Part shown: positions 16,754 through 25,200 of the stretch, piece after piece
Layout: the number at the start of each line of letters is the position of its first letter
Position numbering within the stretch: the stretch's first letter is position 1
Source: Phytomonospora sp040655735
GTDB taxonomy: Bacteria > Actinomycetota > Actinomycetes > Mycobacteriales > Micromonosporaceae
Assembly (NCBI RefSeq): GCF_040655735.1
Contig: NZ_JBFAKK010000018.1
Coordinates: 92,060-156,059, forward strand
Reading direction: 5' to 3'
DNA length: 64,000 bases
Notes under the pieces: model-generated
What the model was told of the DNA's origin: nothing
The model's input: the letters and a program-made list of their open reading frames with translations, nothing else
Database searches by the model: none
Translations under genes and position numbers: made by a program

Positions 16754-19201
16754 TCAGCGATGCCGACGACGTTCCCGGCGCGGGCCGTCGCCGTCGCCTT
16801 CGCCGCCTTCTCCGCCGCCCTCGTTGCCGCCGTCGGCGTCGCCACCCTCACGGGGGGCGTCGTCGCGGCGCGGGCCGCGGTCACCGCGGTCGCTGCGGGG
16901 TCCACGGTCGCCGCGCGGTCCGCGGTCGCCGCGGTCCGAACGGGGTCCGCGGTCGCCCTCGGGGCGTCCGCCGGCCGGGCGCTTCGGGGGCTCCTGGCCT
17001 TCGGGGTAGACCTTGTCCAGGTAGATCTTGCCGCGGTTGTCGACGTCGGCGATCGCGACCTCGATCTTGTCGCCGACGTTGAGCACGTCCTCGACCTTCT
17101 CGATGCGCTTGCCGTCGCCGATCTTCGAGATGTGCAGCAGACCGTCGCGCCCGGGCACCAGGGAGATGAACGCGCCGAAGGCGGCGGTCTTCACCACGGT
17201 GCCGAGGAAGCGGTCGCCGATCTCGGGCAGTGTCGGGTTGGCGATCCCGTTGATCATCGCCACGGCGGCCTCGGCGGCGGGACCGTTGGTCGCGCCGACG
17301 TAGATCGTGCCGTCGTCCTCGATGGAGATGTCGGCACCGGTCTCCTCGGTGATGCCGTTGATCGTCTGGCCCTTCGGGCCGATGACCATGCCGATCTTGT
17401 CGACCGGGATCTTCACCGTGGTGACGCGAGGCGCCGAGTCGGCCATCTCGCCGGTGGTGGCGATGGCCTCGCCCATGACGTCGAGGATCGCGTGGCGGGC
17501 CTCGTTGGCCTGCTGGAGAGCCGCGGCCAGGACGTCCGACGGGATGCCGTCGAGCTTGGTGTCGAGCTGCAGGGCGGTGACGAACTCACGCGTGCCGGCG
17601 ACCTTGAAGTCCATGTCACCGAAGGCGTCCTCGGCTCCGAGGATGTCGGTCAGCGTCACGTACTCGGTCTTGCCGTCGACCTCGTCGGAGATGAGGCCCA
17701 TGGCGATACCGGCGACGGGAGCCTTCAGCGGCACACCGGCCGACATGAGGGACATCGTCGCGGCGCAGACCGAACCCATGGAGGTCGAACCGTTCGACCC
17801 GAGGGCCTCGGAGACCTGGCGGATCGCGTAGGGGAACTCCTCGCGGGCCGGCAGGACCGGGACCAGGGCGCGCTCGGCGAGCGCTCCGTGGCCGATCTCG
17901 CGGCGCTTGGGGGAACCGACACGGCCGGTCTCACCGGTCGAGTAGGGCGGGAAGTTGTAGTTGTGCATGTAGCGCTTCTTGGTGACCGGGGACAGGGTGT
18001 CCAGGGCCTGCTCAAGGCGCAGCATGTTCAGCGTGGTGACGCCCAGGATCTGGGTCTCGCCGCGCTCGAACAGGGCGGAGCCGTGCACGCGCGGGAGGAC
18101 GCGGACCTCGGCGTTGAGCGAGCGGATGTCGCGGGTGCCGCGGCCGTCCATGCGGACCTTGTCGCGCAGGACGCGGTTGCGGACCAGCTTCTTGGTCAGC
18201 GAGCGGATGGCCGCGCCGACCTCCTTCTCGCGCTCGGGGAAGGACGCGTCCACCTTCTCGTGGGCGAGTTCCTTGACCTGGTCGAGCTTGGCCTCGCGGT
18301 CCTGCTTGTCGGCGATGGTCAGCGCCTCGCCGAGTTCGGCGGAGATCGCCGACTCGACGGCGGCGAAGACGTCGTCCTGGTAGTCGAGGAAGACCGGGAA
18401 CTCGCGGACCGGCTTGGCGGCGACCTCGGCGAGGGCGGCCTGCGCGCGGCAGAGTTCCTTGATGGCGGCCTTGGAGGCTTCGAGCCCGGAGGCGACGACC
18501 TCCTCGGTCGGGGCGGCGGCGCCGCCGGCGACCAGCGCGATCGTCTTCTCGGTGGCCTCGGCCTCGACCATCATGATCGCGACCTCGCCCGCCTCGGTGA
18601 CGCGGCCGGCGACGACCATGTCGAAGGTGGCGCGCTCGAGTTCGGCGTGGGTCGGGAAGGCGACCCACTGGCCGTCGATGTGCGCGACGCGGGTGGCGCC
18701 GATCGGGCCGGAGAAGGGCAGGCCCGACAGCTTCGTCGACGCCGAGGCGGCGTTGATGGCCACCACGTCGTAGGGGTGCGCCTCGTCGAGGGCCAGGACC
18801 GTCTCGACGACCTGGACCTCGTTGCGCAGACCCTTGATGAAGCTGGGGCGCAGCGGGCGGTCGATGAGGCGGCAGGTGAGGACGGCGTCCTCGCTGGGGC
18901 GGCCTTCGCGGCGGAAGAACGAACCGGGGATCCGGCCCGCGGCGTACATGCGCTCTTCGACGTCGACCGTCAGCGGGAAGAAGTCGAAGTGCTCCTTGGG
19001 CGCCTTGCTGGCGGTGGTCGTCGAGAGGACGACGGTGTCACCGAGCTGCGCGAGGACGGAACCGCCGGCCTGACGGGCGAGGCGACCTGTGGAGAAGGTG
19101 ATCTCCCGGGTGCCGAAGCTCCCGTTGTCGACGGTCGCCGTCGCGGTGTGCGTACCGAGTTCGGTTACCTCGGGAATACGCGGGGTTGATTCTGCGGACA
19201 T
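16754..19201 (-). CDS. pnp: Polyribonucleotide nucleotidyltransferase (PNPase)
   Basis: An 815-residue phosphorolytic 3'-5' exoribonuclease that also adds 3' tails. Visible parts in order: first RNase PH domain (residues 15-150), alpha linker, second RNase PH domain (DGRGTRDIRSL, RGETQILGVTTL, RQVSEALGSNGSTSMGSV, GAEDAFGDMDFKVAGT), KH domain (MVIGPKGQTINGITEETGA) and S1 domain (GTVVKTAAFGAFISLVPGRDGLLHISKI). The tail after residue 730 is unusual: a charged DRGPR/SDRG repeat followed by an acidic Gly/Glu stretch and basic RRERRRHR. Such RG-rich tails bind RNA in other proteins. It is upstream of the M16 gene in an operon. rpsO lies upstream on the same strand with a terminator between them. 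Confidence 0.96.
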   Translation of the reverse strand: MSAESTPRIPEVTELGTHTATATVDNGSFGTREITFSTGRLARQAGGSVLAQLGDTVVLSTTTASKAPKEHFDFFPLTVDVEERMYAAGRIPGSFFRREGRPSEDAVLTCRLIDRPLRPSFIKGLRNEVQVVETVLALDEAHPYDVVAINAASASTKLSGLPFSGPIGATRVAHIDGQWVAFPTHAELERATFDMVVAGRVTEAGEVAIMMVEAEATEKTIALVAGGAAAPTEEVVASGLEASKAAIKELCRAQAALAEVAAKPVREFPVFLDYQDDVFAAVESAISAELGEALTIADKQDREAKLDQVKELAHEKVDASFPEREKEVGAAIRSLTKKLVRNRVLRDKVRMDGRGTRDIRSLNAEVRVLPRVHGSALFERGETQILGVTTLNMLRLEQALDTLSPVTKKRYMHNYNFPPYSTGETGRVGSPKRREIGHGALAERALVPVLPAREEFPYAIRQVSEALGSNGSTSMGSVCAATMSLMSAGVPLKAPVAGIAMGLISDEVDGKTEYVTLTDILGAEDAFGDMDFKVAGTREFVTALQLDTKLDGIPSDVLAAALQQANEARHAILDVMGEAIATTGEMADSAPRVTTVKIPVDKIGMVIGPKGQTINGITEETGADISIEDDGTIYVGATNGPAAEAAVAMINGIANPTLPEIGDRFLGTVVKTAAFGAFISLVPGRDGLLHISKIGDGKRIEKVEDVLNVGDKIEVAIADVDNRGKIYLDKVYPEGQEPPKRPAGGRPEGDRGPRSDRGDRGPRGDRGPRSDRGDRGPRRDDAPREGGDADGGNEGGGEGGEGDGDGPRRERRRHR

Positions 19202-19393
19202 GTGTGTCTACAGCTCCTTCGTGTCAAGGCACGTCGTCTTGGTGGAGCGGTCCGCGGCCGGTCTTCGATCGAAGCGCACGGGCTGTCTTGTTGCCCGGAC
19301 GCCACTACCGAGGACCGGTACGCCGACGGCTGCGACGCGCCGCTTCTCTTTTTTGCACGGTACCCGGCATGAGCAGCGGGTGACCGTATGACT

Positions 19394-19422
19394 CGGGGGA
19401 GCGACCTCGTGTCGCTCCCCCG
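19394..19422 (-). terminator. Terminator hairpin after rpsO
   Basis: A perfect 12-bp stem (CGGGGGAGCGAC and complement) with a five-base loop, starting seven bases after the rpsO stop. Incomplete termination here would give the rpsO-pnp readthrough known in other bacteria. Confidence 0.8.
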
Positions 19423-19429
19423 GAGTGGC

Positions 19430-19699
19430 TTATCGCCGCAGACCGAGCCGTTCGATGATCGACCGGTAGCGGGTGATGTCGGTCTTCTGCAGGTACTTCA
19501 GCAGGCGACGGCGACGGCCGACCAGCAGCAGAAGGCCGCGGCGGCTGTGGTGGTCGTGCTTGTGAACCTTGAGGTGCTCGGTGAGGTCGCTGATCCGCTT
19601 GGACAGGACCGCGACCTGGACCTCGGGGGACCCGGTGTCACCTTCGGCGGTGGCGTACTGGGTCATGATTTCGGCCTTGGCGGCTGTATCGAGCGCCAT
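19430..19699 (-). CDS. rpsO: 30S ribosomal protein S15
   Basis: An 89-residue primary-binding protein of the small-subunit platform. Start MALDTAAKAEIM with GGGAG upstream of the ATG. Signature GDTGSPEVQVAVLSKRI, then HKHDHHSRRGLLLLVGRRRR and YLQKTDITRYRSIIERLGLR. The length is exactly typical. Neighbours are ribF upstream (76 bp) and pnp downstream, the standard actinobacterial order. Confidence 0.98.
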   Translation of the reverse strand: MALDTAAKAEIMTQYATAEGDTGSPEVQVAVLSKRISDLTEHLKVHKHDHHSRRGLLLLVGRRRRLLKYLQKTDITRYRSIIERLGLRR

Positions 19700-19775
19700 G
19701 ATCTCCCTTAGTGGGTTTTCGAACAGGAAATTCCCATGCCCCGCGGCGTCGTGCAGGCACACAGGAGTGATCCGC

Positions 19776-20741
19776 TCACAGCGGACCGTCTAAGCCTAAC
19801 AGGCCCAGGATCTTCCCCGACTCGGCCACGTCCTCGGTGATCTGGGCGATCAGCGGTTCGAGGGCGTCGTAGGTGCGCTGCTCGCGCAGCCGTTCGACGA
19901 AGTCGAGCGAGACGTGCTCGCCGTAGAGGTCGCCGGAGAAGTCGATGATGTGCGCCTCGACGGTGCGCTCGCGTCCGGCGAAGGTCGGGTTCGTGCCGAC
20001 GCTGATCGCGGCGGGCAGGGGTTTGCCGTCGACGGCGCGGGTCAGCCAGCCGGCGTAGATCGCGTCGGCGGGAACGGCCACATCCGGTGCGTGGTGCAGG
20101 TTCGCGGTCGGGAAGCCGAGCTGCGAGCCGCCCCGGTTGGCGCCCCGCACGACCAGGCCGCTCACCCGGTGCGGGCGGCCGAGGGCCGCGGCGGCGGCCT
20201 CGACGTCACCGGCGGCGACACACGAGCGCACATAGGTGGAGCTGTAGACGGTCTCCAGTTCGCCGTTCTGCGCCGCCAGGGGCACGGCGTCGACGCTGAA
20301 ACCGAAGGTCCGGCCCAGTTCGGTGAGCATCGTCACGTCGCCGGCGGCCTTGTGTCCGAAGCGGAAGTTCTCCCCGACCACGACCACCGCGGCGTGCAGG
20401 TGCTCGACGAGCACGTCGTGCACGAACGACTCGGCCGCGAGCTGGGAGAACTCGTGAGTGAAGGGCACCACGCACATACCGTCGACACCGAGTTCGGCGA
20501 GCAGGTCGCCCTTGTGCTCCAGTTCGGTGAGGATCAGTGGCTGCGCGCCCGGGCGCACGACGGCCGCGGGGTGCGGGTCGAACGTGAGCACGACACTGCG
20601 CAGTCCGCGCTCCTTCGCGTCGGCCACCGCTCGCCGGATGATCTCCCGATGTCCCAGGTGGACGCCGTCGAAGACGCCGATCGTCACCACGGAACGGCCC
20701 CAGTCCGCGGGGGTCGCGTCCACGCCACGCCATCGCTGCAT
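19776..20741 (-). CDS. ribF: Bifunctional riboflavin kinase / FAD synthetase
   Basis: About 321 residues. The N-terminal FAD-synthetase part has the nucleotidyl-transfer motif VTIGVFDGVHLGHREII and LTFDPHPAAVVRP. The C-terminal riboflavin kinase part has GANRGGSQLGFPTANL and the PTFAGRERTVEAHI, DLYGEHVSLDFVERLREQ motifs. It converts riboflavin to FMN and FAD. Start MQRWRGVDATPADWG is chosen; an in-frame ATG three codons earlier is equally possible, and neither has a good Shine-Dalgarno. ribF normally lies directly beside truB; here an ArsR-like gene and an MFS gene lie between them. Confidence 0.95.
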   Translation of the reverse strand: MQRWRGVDATPADWGRSVVTIGVFDGVHLGHREIIRRAVADAKERGLRSVVLTFDPHPAAVVRPGAQPLILTELEHKGDLLAELGVDGMCVVPFTHEFSQLAAESFVHDVLVEHLHAAVVVVGENFRFGHKAAGDVTMLTELGRTFGFSVDAVPLAAQNGELETVYSSTYVRSCVAAGDVEAAAAALGRPHRVSGLVVRGANRGGSQLGFPTANLHHAPDVAVPADAIYAGWLTRAVDGKPLPAAISVGTNPTFAGRERTVEAHIIDFSGDLYGEHVSLDFVERLREQRTYDALEPLIAQITEDVAESGKILGLLGLDGPL

Positions 20742-20823
20742 GATCGCCATCTTTTCACGCCGGGAAGGCGGCTCGGCCCTTGGCGTGGGGGTGTGTGCGG
20801 CGACACGCGATCGACACCTCCCA

Positions 20824-20877
20824 AGATCCAGTAAAAAAGTTCTGGAAAAACTATTGCGGAACTTTTTTACTGGATCT
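20824..20877. promoter_or_regulatory. 19-bp perfect inverted repeat (operator candidate) in an AT-rich island
   Basis: Arms AGATCCAGTAAAAAAGTTC (20824-20842) and its exact complement (20859-20877) flank a 16-bp spacer, 11 bp before the ATG of the ArsR-like gene and 82 bp before ribF. The AT-rich composition contrasts sharply with the flanks. A promoter-like TTGCGG (20854-20859), 17-bp spacer, TACTGT (20877-20882) overlaps the right arm and would start transcription at the ATG itself. The likely reading is two operator sites for the adjacent regulator, controlling itself and possibly ribF. Confidence 0.65.
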
Positions 20878-20888
20878 ACTGTTGCCCC

Positions 20889-21467
20889 ATGACCGAGATG
20901 CGGAAGATCACCTCGCCCGAGACCCTCAAGGCGATGGCCCAGCCCCTGCGCCGCAGGTTGTACCGGCTGCTCTCCCAGCTCGGCCCCTCGACGGCCGGTG
21001 TGCTCGCCAAGAAGACCGACAGCGACCCCGGCCAGATCAGCTACCACCTGCGCGAGCTGGCCAAGCACGGCTTCATCGAGGAGGCCCCCGAACTGGCCAA
21101 GGACCGCCGCGAGCGCTGGTGGCGGACGACCCCCGGGTCGAGCACCTGGGACACCGCCGACTTCGACACCCCCGAGGCCCGCGCCATCGCCGACACGGTG
21201 AAGCGCCAGATGATCGCCGACGAGTTCGAGCGCGCGGTCCAGTGGGAAAAGGACCGCGACGAGTGGGGCGCCCCCTGGAACCGGGTGGCGACCTCGTCGG
21301 AGTCGACGCTCTTCCTCACGCCCGAGGAGCTCGCCGAACTCAACGACGAGCTGACCGCACTGGTCGTGAAGTGGTCGAAGCGCGGCCGGGAGGCGCGCGC
21401 CGAGGGCCGCGTGGAGAACCGCGAGTCCGTCTTCCTCTTCACGCACAACTTCCCCGAGCGCCCGTGA
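20889..21467 (+). CDS. ArsR-like winged-helix transcriptional regulator
   Basis: A 192-residue protein. Residues 9-80 form a winged helix of the ArsR/HTH_20 type (SPETLKAMAQPLRRRLYRLL, GVLAKKTDSDPGQISYHLRE, LAKHGFIEEAPEL). It is followed by a WWRTTPG wing end and a helical effector or dimer domain. No metal-binding Cys pair of classical arsenic sensors is present, so the ligand is probably organic. There is no Shine-Dalgarno; the ATG sits where a leaderless transcript would begin. The MFS gene begins 116 bp downstream on the same strand, making a regulator-exporter unit inserted between truB and ribF. Confidence 0.88.
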   Translation: MTEMRKITSPETLKAMAQPLRRRLYRLLSQLGPSTAGVLAKKTDSDPGQISYHLRELAKHGFIEEAPELAKDRRERWWRTTPGSSTWDTADFDTPEARAIADTVKRQMIADEFERAVQWEKDRDEWGAPWNRVATSSESTLFLTPEELAELNDELTALVVKWSKRGREARAEGRVENRESVFLFTHNFPERP

Positions 21468-21583
21468 CCCCACCGCTCCCCCGGCCCTTCTAGAACCACA
21501 CAGCGCACCCACCGCCGAGCCCACCCTCTCGGCGCGCCCCCTCACGCCCGAAAACGGGCCGCCGCAGACTGCGAGGAACCGAC

Positions 21584-22813
21584 GTGACCGTCACCGCCCC
21601 CATGGCTCCCCCCGCCCGCCCCGCTTTCCGTGAACCCGCCTACCTGCGCTACATCGGCGGGCAGACCGTCTCGATCATCGGCGACCAGGTCTGGTACGTG
21701 GCCCTCTCCTGGGCCGCCGTGCAGCTCGCCTCCCCCGCCGTCGCCGGCGTCGTACTGGCTGTCTCGGCGATCCCGCGGCTCGCGCTGATGCTGTTCGGCG
21801 GAGTCTTCGTCGACCGTTTCGGCCCCCGCAAGCTCATGATCGGCTCCGACCTGGTGCGCGGCGTGATCGTGCTGGCCGCCGCCGGCATCGCGCTGTGGAG
21901 CCCGAGCATCGCGCTGCTGGTGGTCGTGTCCCTGGTCTTCGGTGCCGCAGACGCGCTGTTCATGCCCGCAGCCGGCGCCATCCAGCCCCGACTGCTCGAC
22001 AAGAAGCAGTACTCCAGCGGCGCGGCGCTGCGCGAGCTGACCTCGCGTGCCGCCCTGACTCTCGGCGCTCCGCTCGGCGGTGTGCTGGTCGCCGTCGGCG
22101 GGCTGCCCCTGGCCGCCCTCGTCGACGCGGTGACCTTCGGCCTGTCGGCGATCATGCTGTGGACCGTTCACCCCCGCCCGCTGGAGACCACCACCGAGGC
22201 CCCGAAGAAGACCACCGCCGCCCTTCGCGACGGCTTCGCCTACCTGCGCCGCAACCGGCTCGTCGGCGGCCTGATGGTGGTCTCGCTGCTGCTGAACCTC
22301 GGCTTCGTCGGCCCGATGAACGTCGGCCTGGCGCTGGTGGCCGACGCCCGCGGCTGGGGCTCGGGCGGCATCGGCGTCCTGCTCGCCGGCTTCGGCATCG
22401 GCGCGGCCGCCTCGGCGCTGACCATGCTGAAGTTCAAGCCGAAGGGCCGCGTCGGCTTCCTGATCGCCGGCGGCGCCCTGGTCGAGGGGGCCTGCATGAT
22501 CGGCCTCGGTTTCGCCCCAACCCTGACCCTCGCCGTCACCGCGACCGTGATCACCGGGCTCATCGCCGGGATCGTCGGGGTCACCTCGTCCACGCTGACC
22601 CAGTCCAACACCGACGACGCCTACCGGGGCCGGGTGGCCAGCGTGTCGATGTTCGCCAACCTCGGCATCACCCCGCTGGCGATCGCCGCGACCGGTGCCG
22701 CCGTCGACGCCTTCGGCCTCGAACCGACCTTCACCGCCAGCGGCGTCCTCGCCTTGGCCGCGGCGGTCACCGCACTGTCGATCCGCAAGGTCCGCCAGGC
22801 GAAGCTCGACTAG
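21584..22813 (+). CDS. MFS exporter (MFS_3 / EntS-like)
   Basis: A 409-residue transporter with about 12 membrane segments. N-terminal YLRYIGGQTVSIIGDQVWYV and the first cytoplasmic loop GGVFVDRFGPRKLMIGSDL are typical of the MFS_3 group, which includes enterobactin exporter EntS and macrolide efflux proteins. The motif DRFGPRK corresponds to MFS motif A. The GTG start has GAGGA eight bases upstream. It lies with the ArsR-like gene, which probably controls it. The substrate is unknown; a siderophore or antibiotic is the family-based guess. It is convergent with truB, 12 bp between stops. Confidence 0.9.
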   Translation: MTVTAPMAPPARPAFREPAYLRYIGGQTVSIIGDQVWYVALSWAAVQLASPAVAGVVLAVSAIPRLALMLFGGVFVDRFGPRKLMIGSDLVRGVIVLAAAGIALWSPSIALLVVVSLVFGAADALFMPAAGAIQPRLLDKKQYSSGAALRELTSRAALTLGAPLGGVLVAVGGLPLAALVDAVTFGLSAIMLWTVHPRPLETTTEAPKKTTAALRDGFAYLRRNRLVGGLMVVSLLLNLGFVGPMNVGLALVADARGWGSGGIGVLLAGFGIGAAASALTMLKFKPKGRVGFLIAGGALVEGACMIGLGFAPTLTLAVTATVITGLIAGIVGVTSSTLTQSNTDDAYRGRVASVSMFANLGITPLAIAATGAAVDAFGLEPTFTASGVLALAAAVTALSIRKVRQAKLD

Positions 22814-22825
22814 GAGCGCGAGCCC

Positions 22826-23719
22826 TCAGAGCTCCTGGGGCGTGGTGAGGACGATCTCCGGTCGTGCCTTGCCACGCTCCTCGCGCACCACGGCGACGAC
22901 GGCCCCCGCGGGCGAGTAGACCGCGTAGGGGCCGTCGATTCCCTGTTTCTCCAGGAAGCCGCCGAAGGCCAGGGTCCTGGTCTCGGCCTCGTCGGCGTCA
23001 CGGCGGGGCAGGAGCCGGGAGGCCGAGGCCGCCAGATCGAGGGTCACGGGATTGTCGAGCTCGGCGAGCGCTTCGAGGGTGTGGGACTCGGCGAGGGTGA
23101 AGCCGCCGACGCGGGTGCGGCGCAGGGCGGTGAGGTGCCCGCCGACACCGAGGGCGGCGCCGAGGTCGCGGGCGATGGCGCGGATGTAGGTCCCCGAGGA
23201 GCACTCGACGGTCACGTCGATGTCGACGGCCTCACCGTCGGCGCCGACGTCGTGGACGTCGAGGCGGGAGACGGTGACGCGACGGGCCTTGAGTTCGACC
23301 TCCTCACCGGCGCGGACGCGGGCGTAGGAGCGCTTCCCGTCGATCTTGACGGCGCTGACGGAGCTGGGCACCTGGTCGATCTCGCCGGTCATGCGCGAAA
23401 GGACCGCCTCGACGGCCTCCCGGGTGACGCCGGAGGCGTCGGCGGTGGCGGTGGTCTCGCCCTCGGCGTCGTCGGTGACGGTCGCCTGGCCGAGCCGAAT
23501 GGTGGCGTCGTAGGCCTTGTCGCTGCCGGAGACGTAGGTGAGCAGGCGGGTGGCCCGCCCGACGGCGAGCACCAGCACGCCGGTGGCCATGGGATCGAGG
23601 GTGCCGCCGTGTCCGACCTTGCGGGTCTTGGCCAGGCGGCGCATGCGGCCCACGACGTCGTGGGAGGTCATCCCGCCGGGCTTGTCGACGACCACGAATC
23701 CGGGCGTAGGTTCAGTCAC
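22826..23719 (-). CDS. truB: tRNA pseudouridine-55 synthase
   Basis: A 297-residue enzyme making pseudouridine 55 in the T-loop of tRNAs. The catalytic Asp42 is in KVGHGGTLDPMATGVLVLAV. GFVVVDKPGGMTSHDVV, DKAYDATIRLG, SSVSAVKIDGKRSYARVRAG and CSSGTYIRAIARDLG also match. The GTG start (VTEPTPGF) agrees with where homology begins; the open frame upstream belongs to the MATE gene in another frame. It is 11 bp from the MATE gene on the same strand. Confidence 0.96.
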   Translation of the reverse strand: MTEPTPGFVVVDKPGGMTSHDVVGRMRRLAKTRKVGHGGTLDPMATGVLVLAVGRATRLLTYVSGSDKAYDATIRLGQATVTDDAEGETTATADASGVTREAVEAVLSRMTGEIDQVPSSVSAVKIDGKRSYARVRAGEEVELKARRVTVSRLDVHDVGADGEAVDIDVTVECSSGTYIRAIARDLGAALGVGGHLTALRRTRVGGFTLAESHTLEALAELDNPVTLDLAASASRLLPRRDADEAETRTLAFGGFLEKQGIDGPYAVYSPAGAVVAVVREERGKARPEIVLTTPQEL

Positions 23720-23730
23720 GATCGACCAGC

Positions 23731-25059
23731 TTAGGCGGCGGTGCCGGTGACCGCCCATCGTCCTCCGCGCAGACGCAGGAGCAGTGCCGTCAGGCGGATC
23801 ACCATGAACACGACCAGGCCGACCCAGATGCCGGTGAGGCCGAGGTCGAGGATGTGGGCGAGCCAGATCAGCGGCAGGAATCCGGCCGCCGCGGCGACGA
23901 TCATGTTGCGCAGGAAGGCCACGTCGCCGGCGCCGATGAAGACACCGTCGAGGGCGAAGACGAGTCCGGCGACGGGCATCATCGCCACGAACCAGGGCCA
24001 CAGGACGTAGGCCTGTTCGTGGACGGCCGGGTCGGAGGTGAACAGGCCGGGCAGGAAGAGCACGCCGACGCCGATCACGACGGCGAGGAAGCCGCCGCTG
24101 ACCACGCCCATCCACCCGACGCGCCGGGCGGTGGCCCGGGCCCGGTCGGCGTCGCCGGCGCCGAGGTCGGCGCCGATGAGGGCCTGCGCGGCGATCGCGA
24201 CCGCGTCGAGGGCGAAGGCGCAGAACATCCACAGCTGGAGGCCGATCTGGTGGGCGGCGAGCGACGCCGCCCCGAAGCGGGCGGCGACCGAGGCCGCCGA
24301 CAGGAAGCACACCTGGAAGGCGAGGCCGCGCACGATGAGGTCGCGGCTGGTCGCGAGCTGGCCGCGCAGGGCGTCGAGGTCGGGACGCAGCGAGACCTTC
24401 TCGGCGGCGATCGCGCGCAGGAAGAACAGTCCGGAGACCGCTTGGGCGGCGACGTTGGCGATGGCCGAGCCGACCAGTCCGAGCCCGGCCGGGTACACCA
24501 GCAGCGGGACCATGACCGCCGAGAGCAGGTTGGCCGCCAGCACGATGTACATCGGCTTGCGGGTCTCCTGGATACCGCGCATCCACCCCTGGCCGGCGAG
24601 GGCGACGAGGATGAAAGGCGCGCCGAGGATCGCCACGCGCAGCCAGGTCTCCGACTCGGCGGCGATCTGGCCGGAGTCGGGTCCGTTGCCCGCCAGCGCG
24701 CGCGTGATGGGTCCGGCGAACAGCTGCACGAACGCGGCCAGGAGGACGCCGGCGGCCAGGGCGAGCCAGGTGGACTGGACGCCCGCGGCGACGGCGGCCC
24801 CGCGGTCGCCGGCGCCGTAGTGGCGTGCGGCGCGGCCGGTCCCGCCGTAGGCGAGGACGTTGCCGAGGAAGGCCGCGGCGCTCATGACGCCGCCGCCGAT
24901 GGCGAGCGCGGCGAGGGGCACGCGGCCGAGGTGTCCGACGACGGCGGTGTCGACGAGGACGTACACGGGTTCGGCGGCGAGCACAACGAGCGCGGGGATC
25001 GCGAGGGCGAAGATGCGTCGCAGTGTCACTGGGCCGGGGACGGGGGCGGTCGCGGTCAC
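23731..25059 (-). CDS. MATE-family efflux transporter (DinF-like)
   Basis: A 442-residue protein with 12 membrane segments. Conserved parts are IFALAIPALVVLAAEPVYVLVDTAVVGHLG, GWMRGIQETRKPMYIVLAAN and FALDAVAIAAQALIGADLGAGDADRA. DinF-type MATE proteins sit beside truB or nrnA in many actinobacteria, and this position is retained. The start is GTG 25057-25059. Transport is probably driven by Na+ or H+ gradient; the substrate is unknown. A transcript running into truB is likely because of the short spacing. Confidence 0.93.
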   Translation of the reverse strand: MTATAPVPGPVTLRRIFALAIPALVVLAAEPVYVLVDTAVVGHLGRVPLAALAIGGGVMSAAAFLGNVLAYGGTGRAARHYGAGDRGAAVAAGVQSTWLALAAGVLLAAFVQLFAGPITRALAGNGPDSGQIAAESETWLRVAILGAPFILVALAGQGWMRGIQETRKPMYIVLAANLLSAVMVPLLVYPAGLGLVGSAIANVAAQAVSGLFFLRAIAAEKVSLRPDLDALRGQLATSRDLIVRGLAFQVCFLSAASVAARFGAASLAAHQIGLQLWMFCAFALDAVAIAAQALIGADLGAGDADRARATARRVGWMGVVSGGFLAVVIGVGVLFLPGLFTSDPAVHEQAYVLWPWFVAMMPVAGLVFALDGVFIGAGDVAFLRNMIVAAAAGFLPLIWLAHILDLGLTGIWVGLVVFMVIRLTALLLRLRGGRWAVTGTAA

Positions 25060-25157
25060 GTGGCCATCCTGACACCGCTGATGTAATGAGTCAAGTCAGC
25101 TGGATTCCTTACACTGACGCGAGCGCCGGACGGTACGAATCTTCTGGTACGGTTCAA

Positions 25158-25175
25158 TAGTTCAAACTCGAACTA
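25158..25175 (+). promoter_or_regulatory. Small palindrome upstream of the flavin monooxygenase
   Basis: TAGTTC-aaactc-GAACTA, an exact 6-bp inverted repeat, lies 25 bp before the ATG and immediately after a -10-like CAATAG (25155-25160). This is a plausible operator, but no regulator is encoded beside it. The repeated GGTACG 17 bp apart just upstream (25132 and 25148 region) may also matter. Confidence 0.4.
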
Positions 25176-25200
25176 CCTTCTTCCTCCCTGAGGGGACCCC

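Noticed and set aside
14561..19189. A 1542-codon open frame on the plus strand opposite dapB, the M16 peptidase and pnp
   Set aside because: It is antisense to three well-supported genes; its sequence is an artefact of GC-rich third positions and has no domain or ribosome-binding site.
20750..21545. A longer ribF start reading through the divergent ArsR-like gene
   Set aside because: The extra sequence is antisense to that gene and has no homology to RibF; the family N-terminus begins at MQRWRG.
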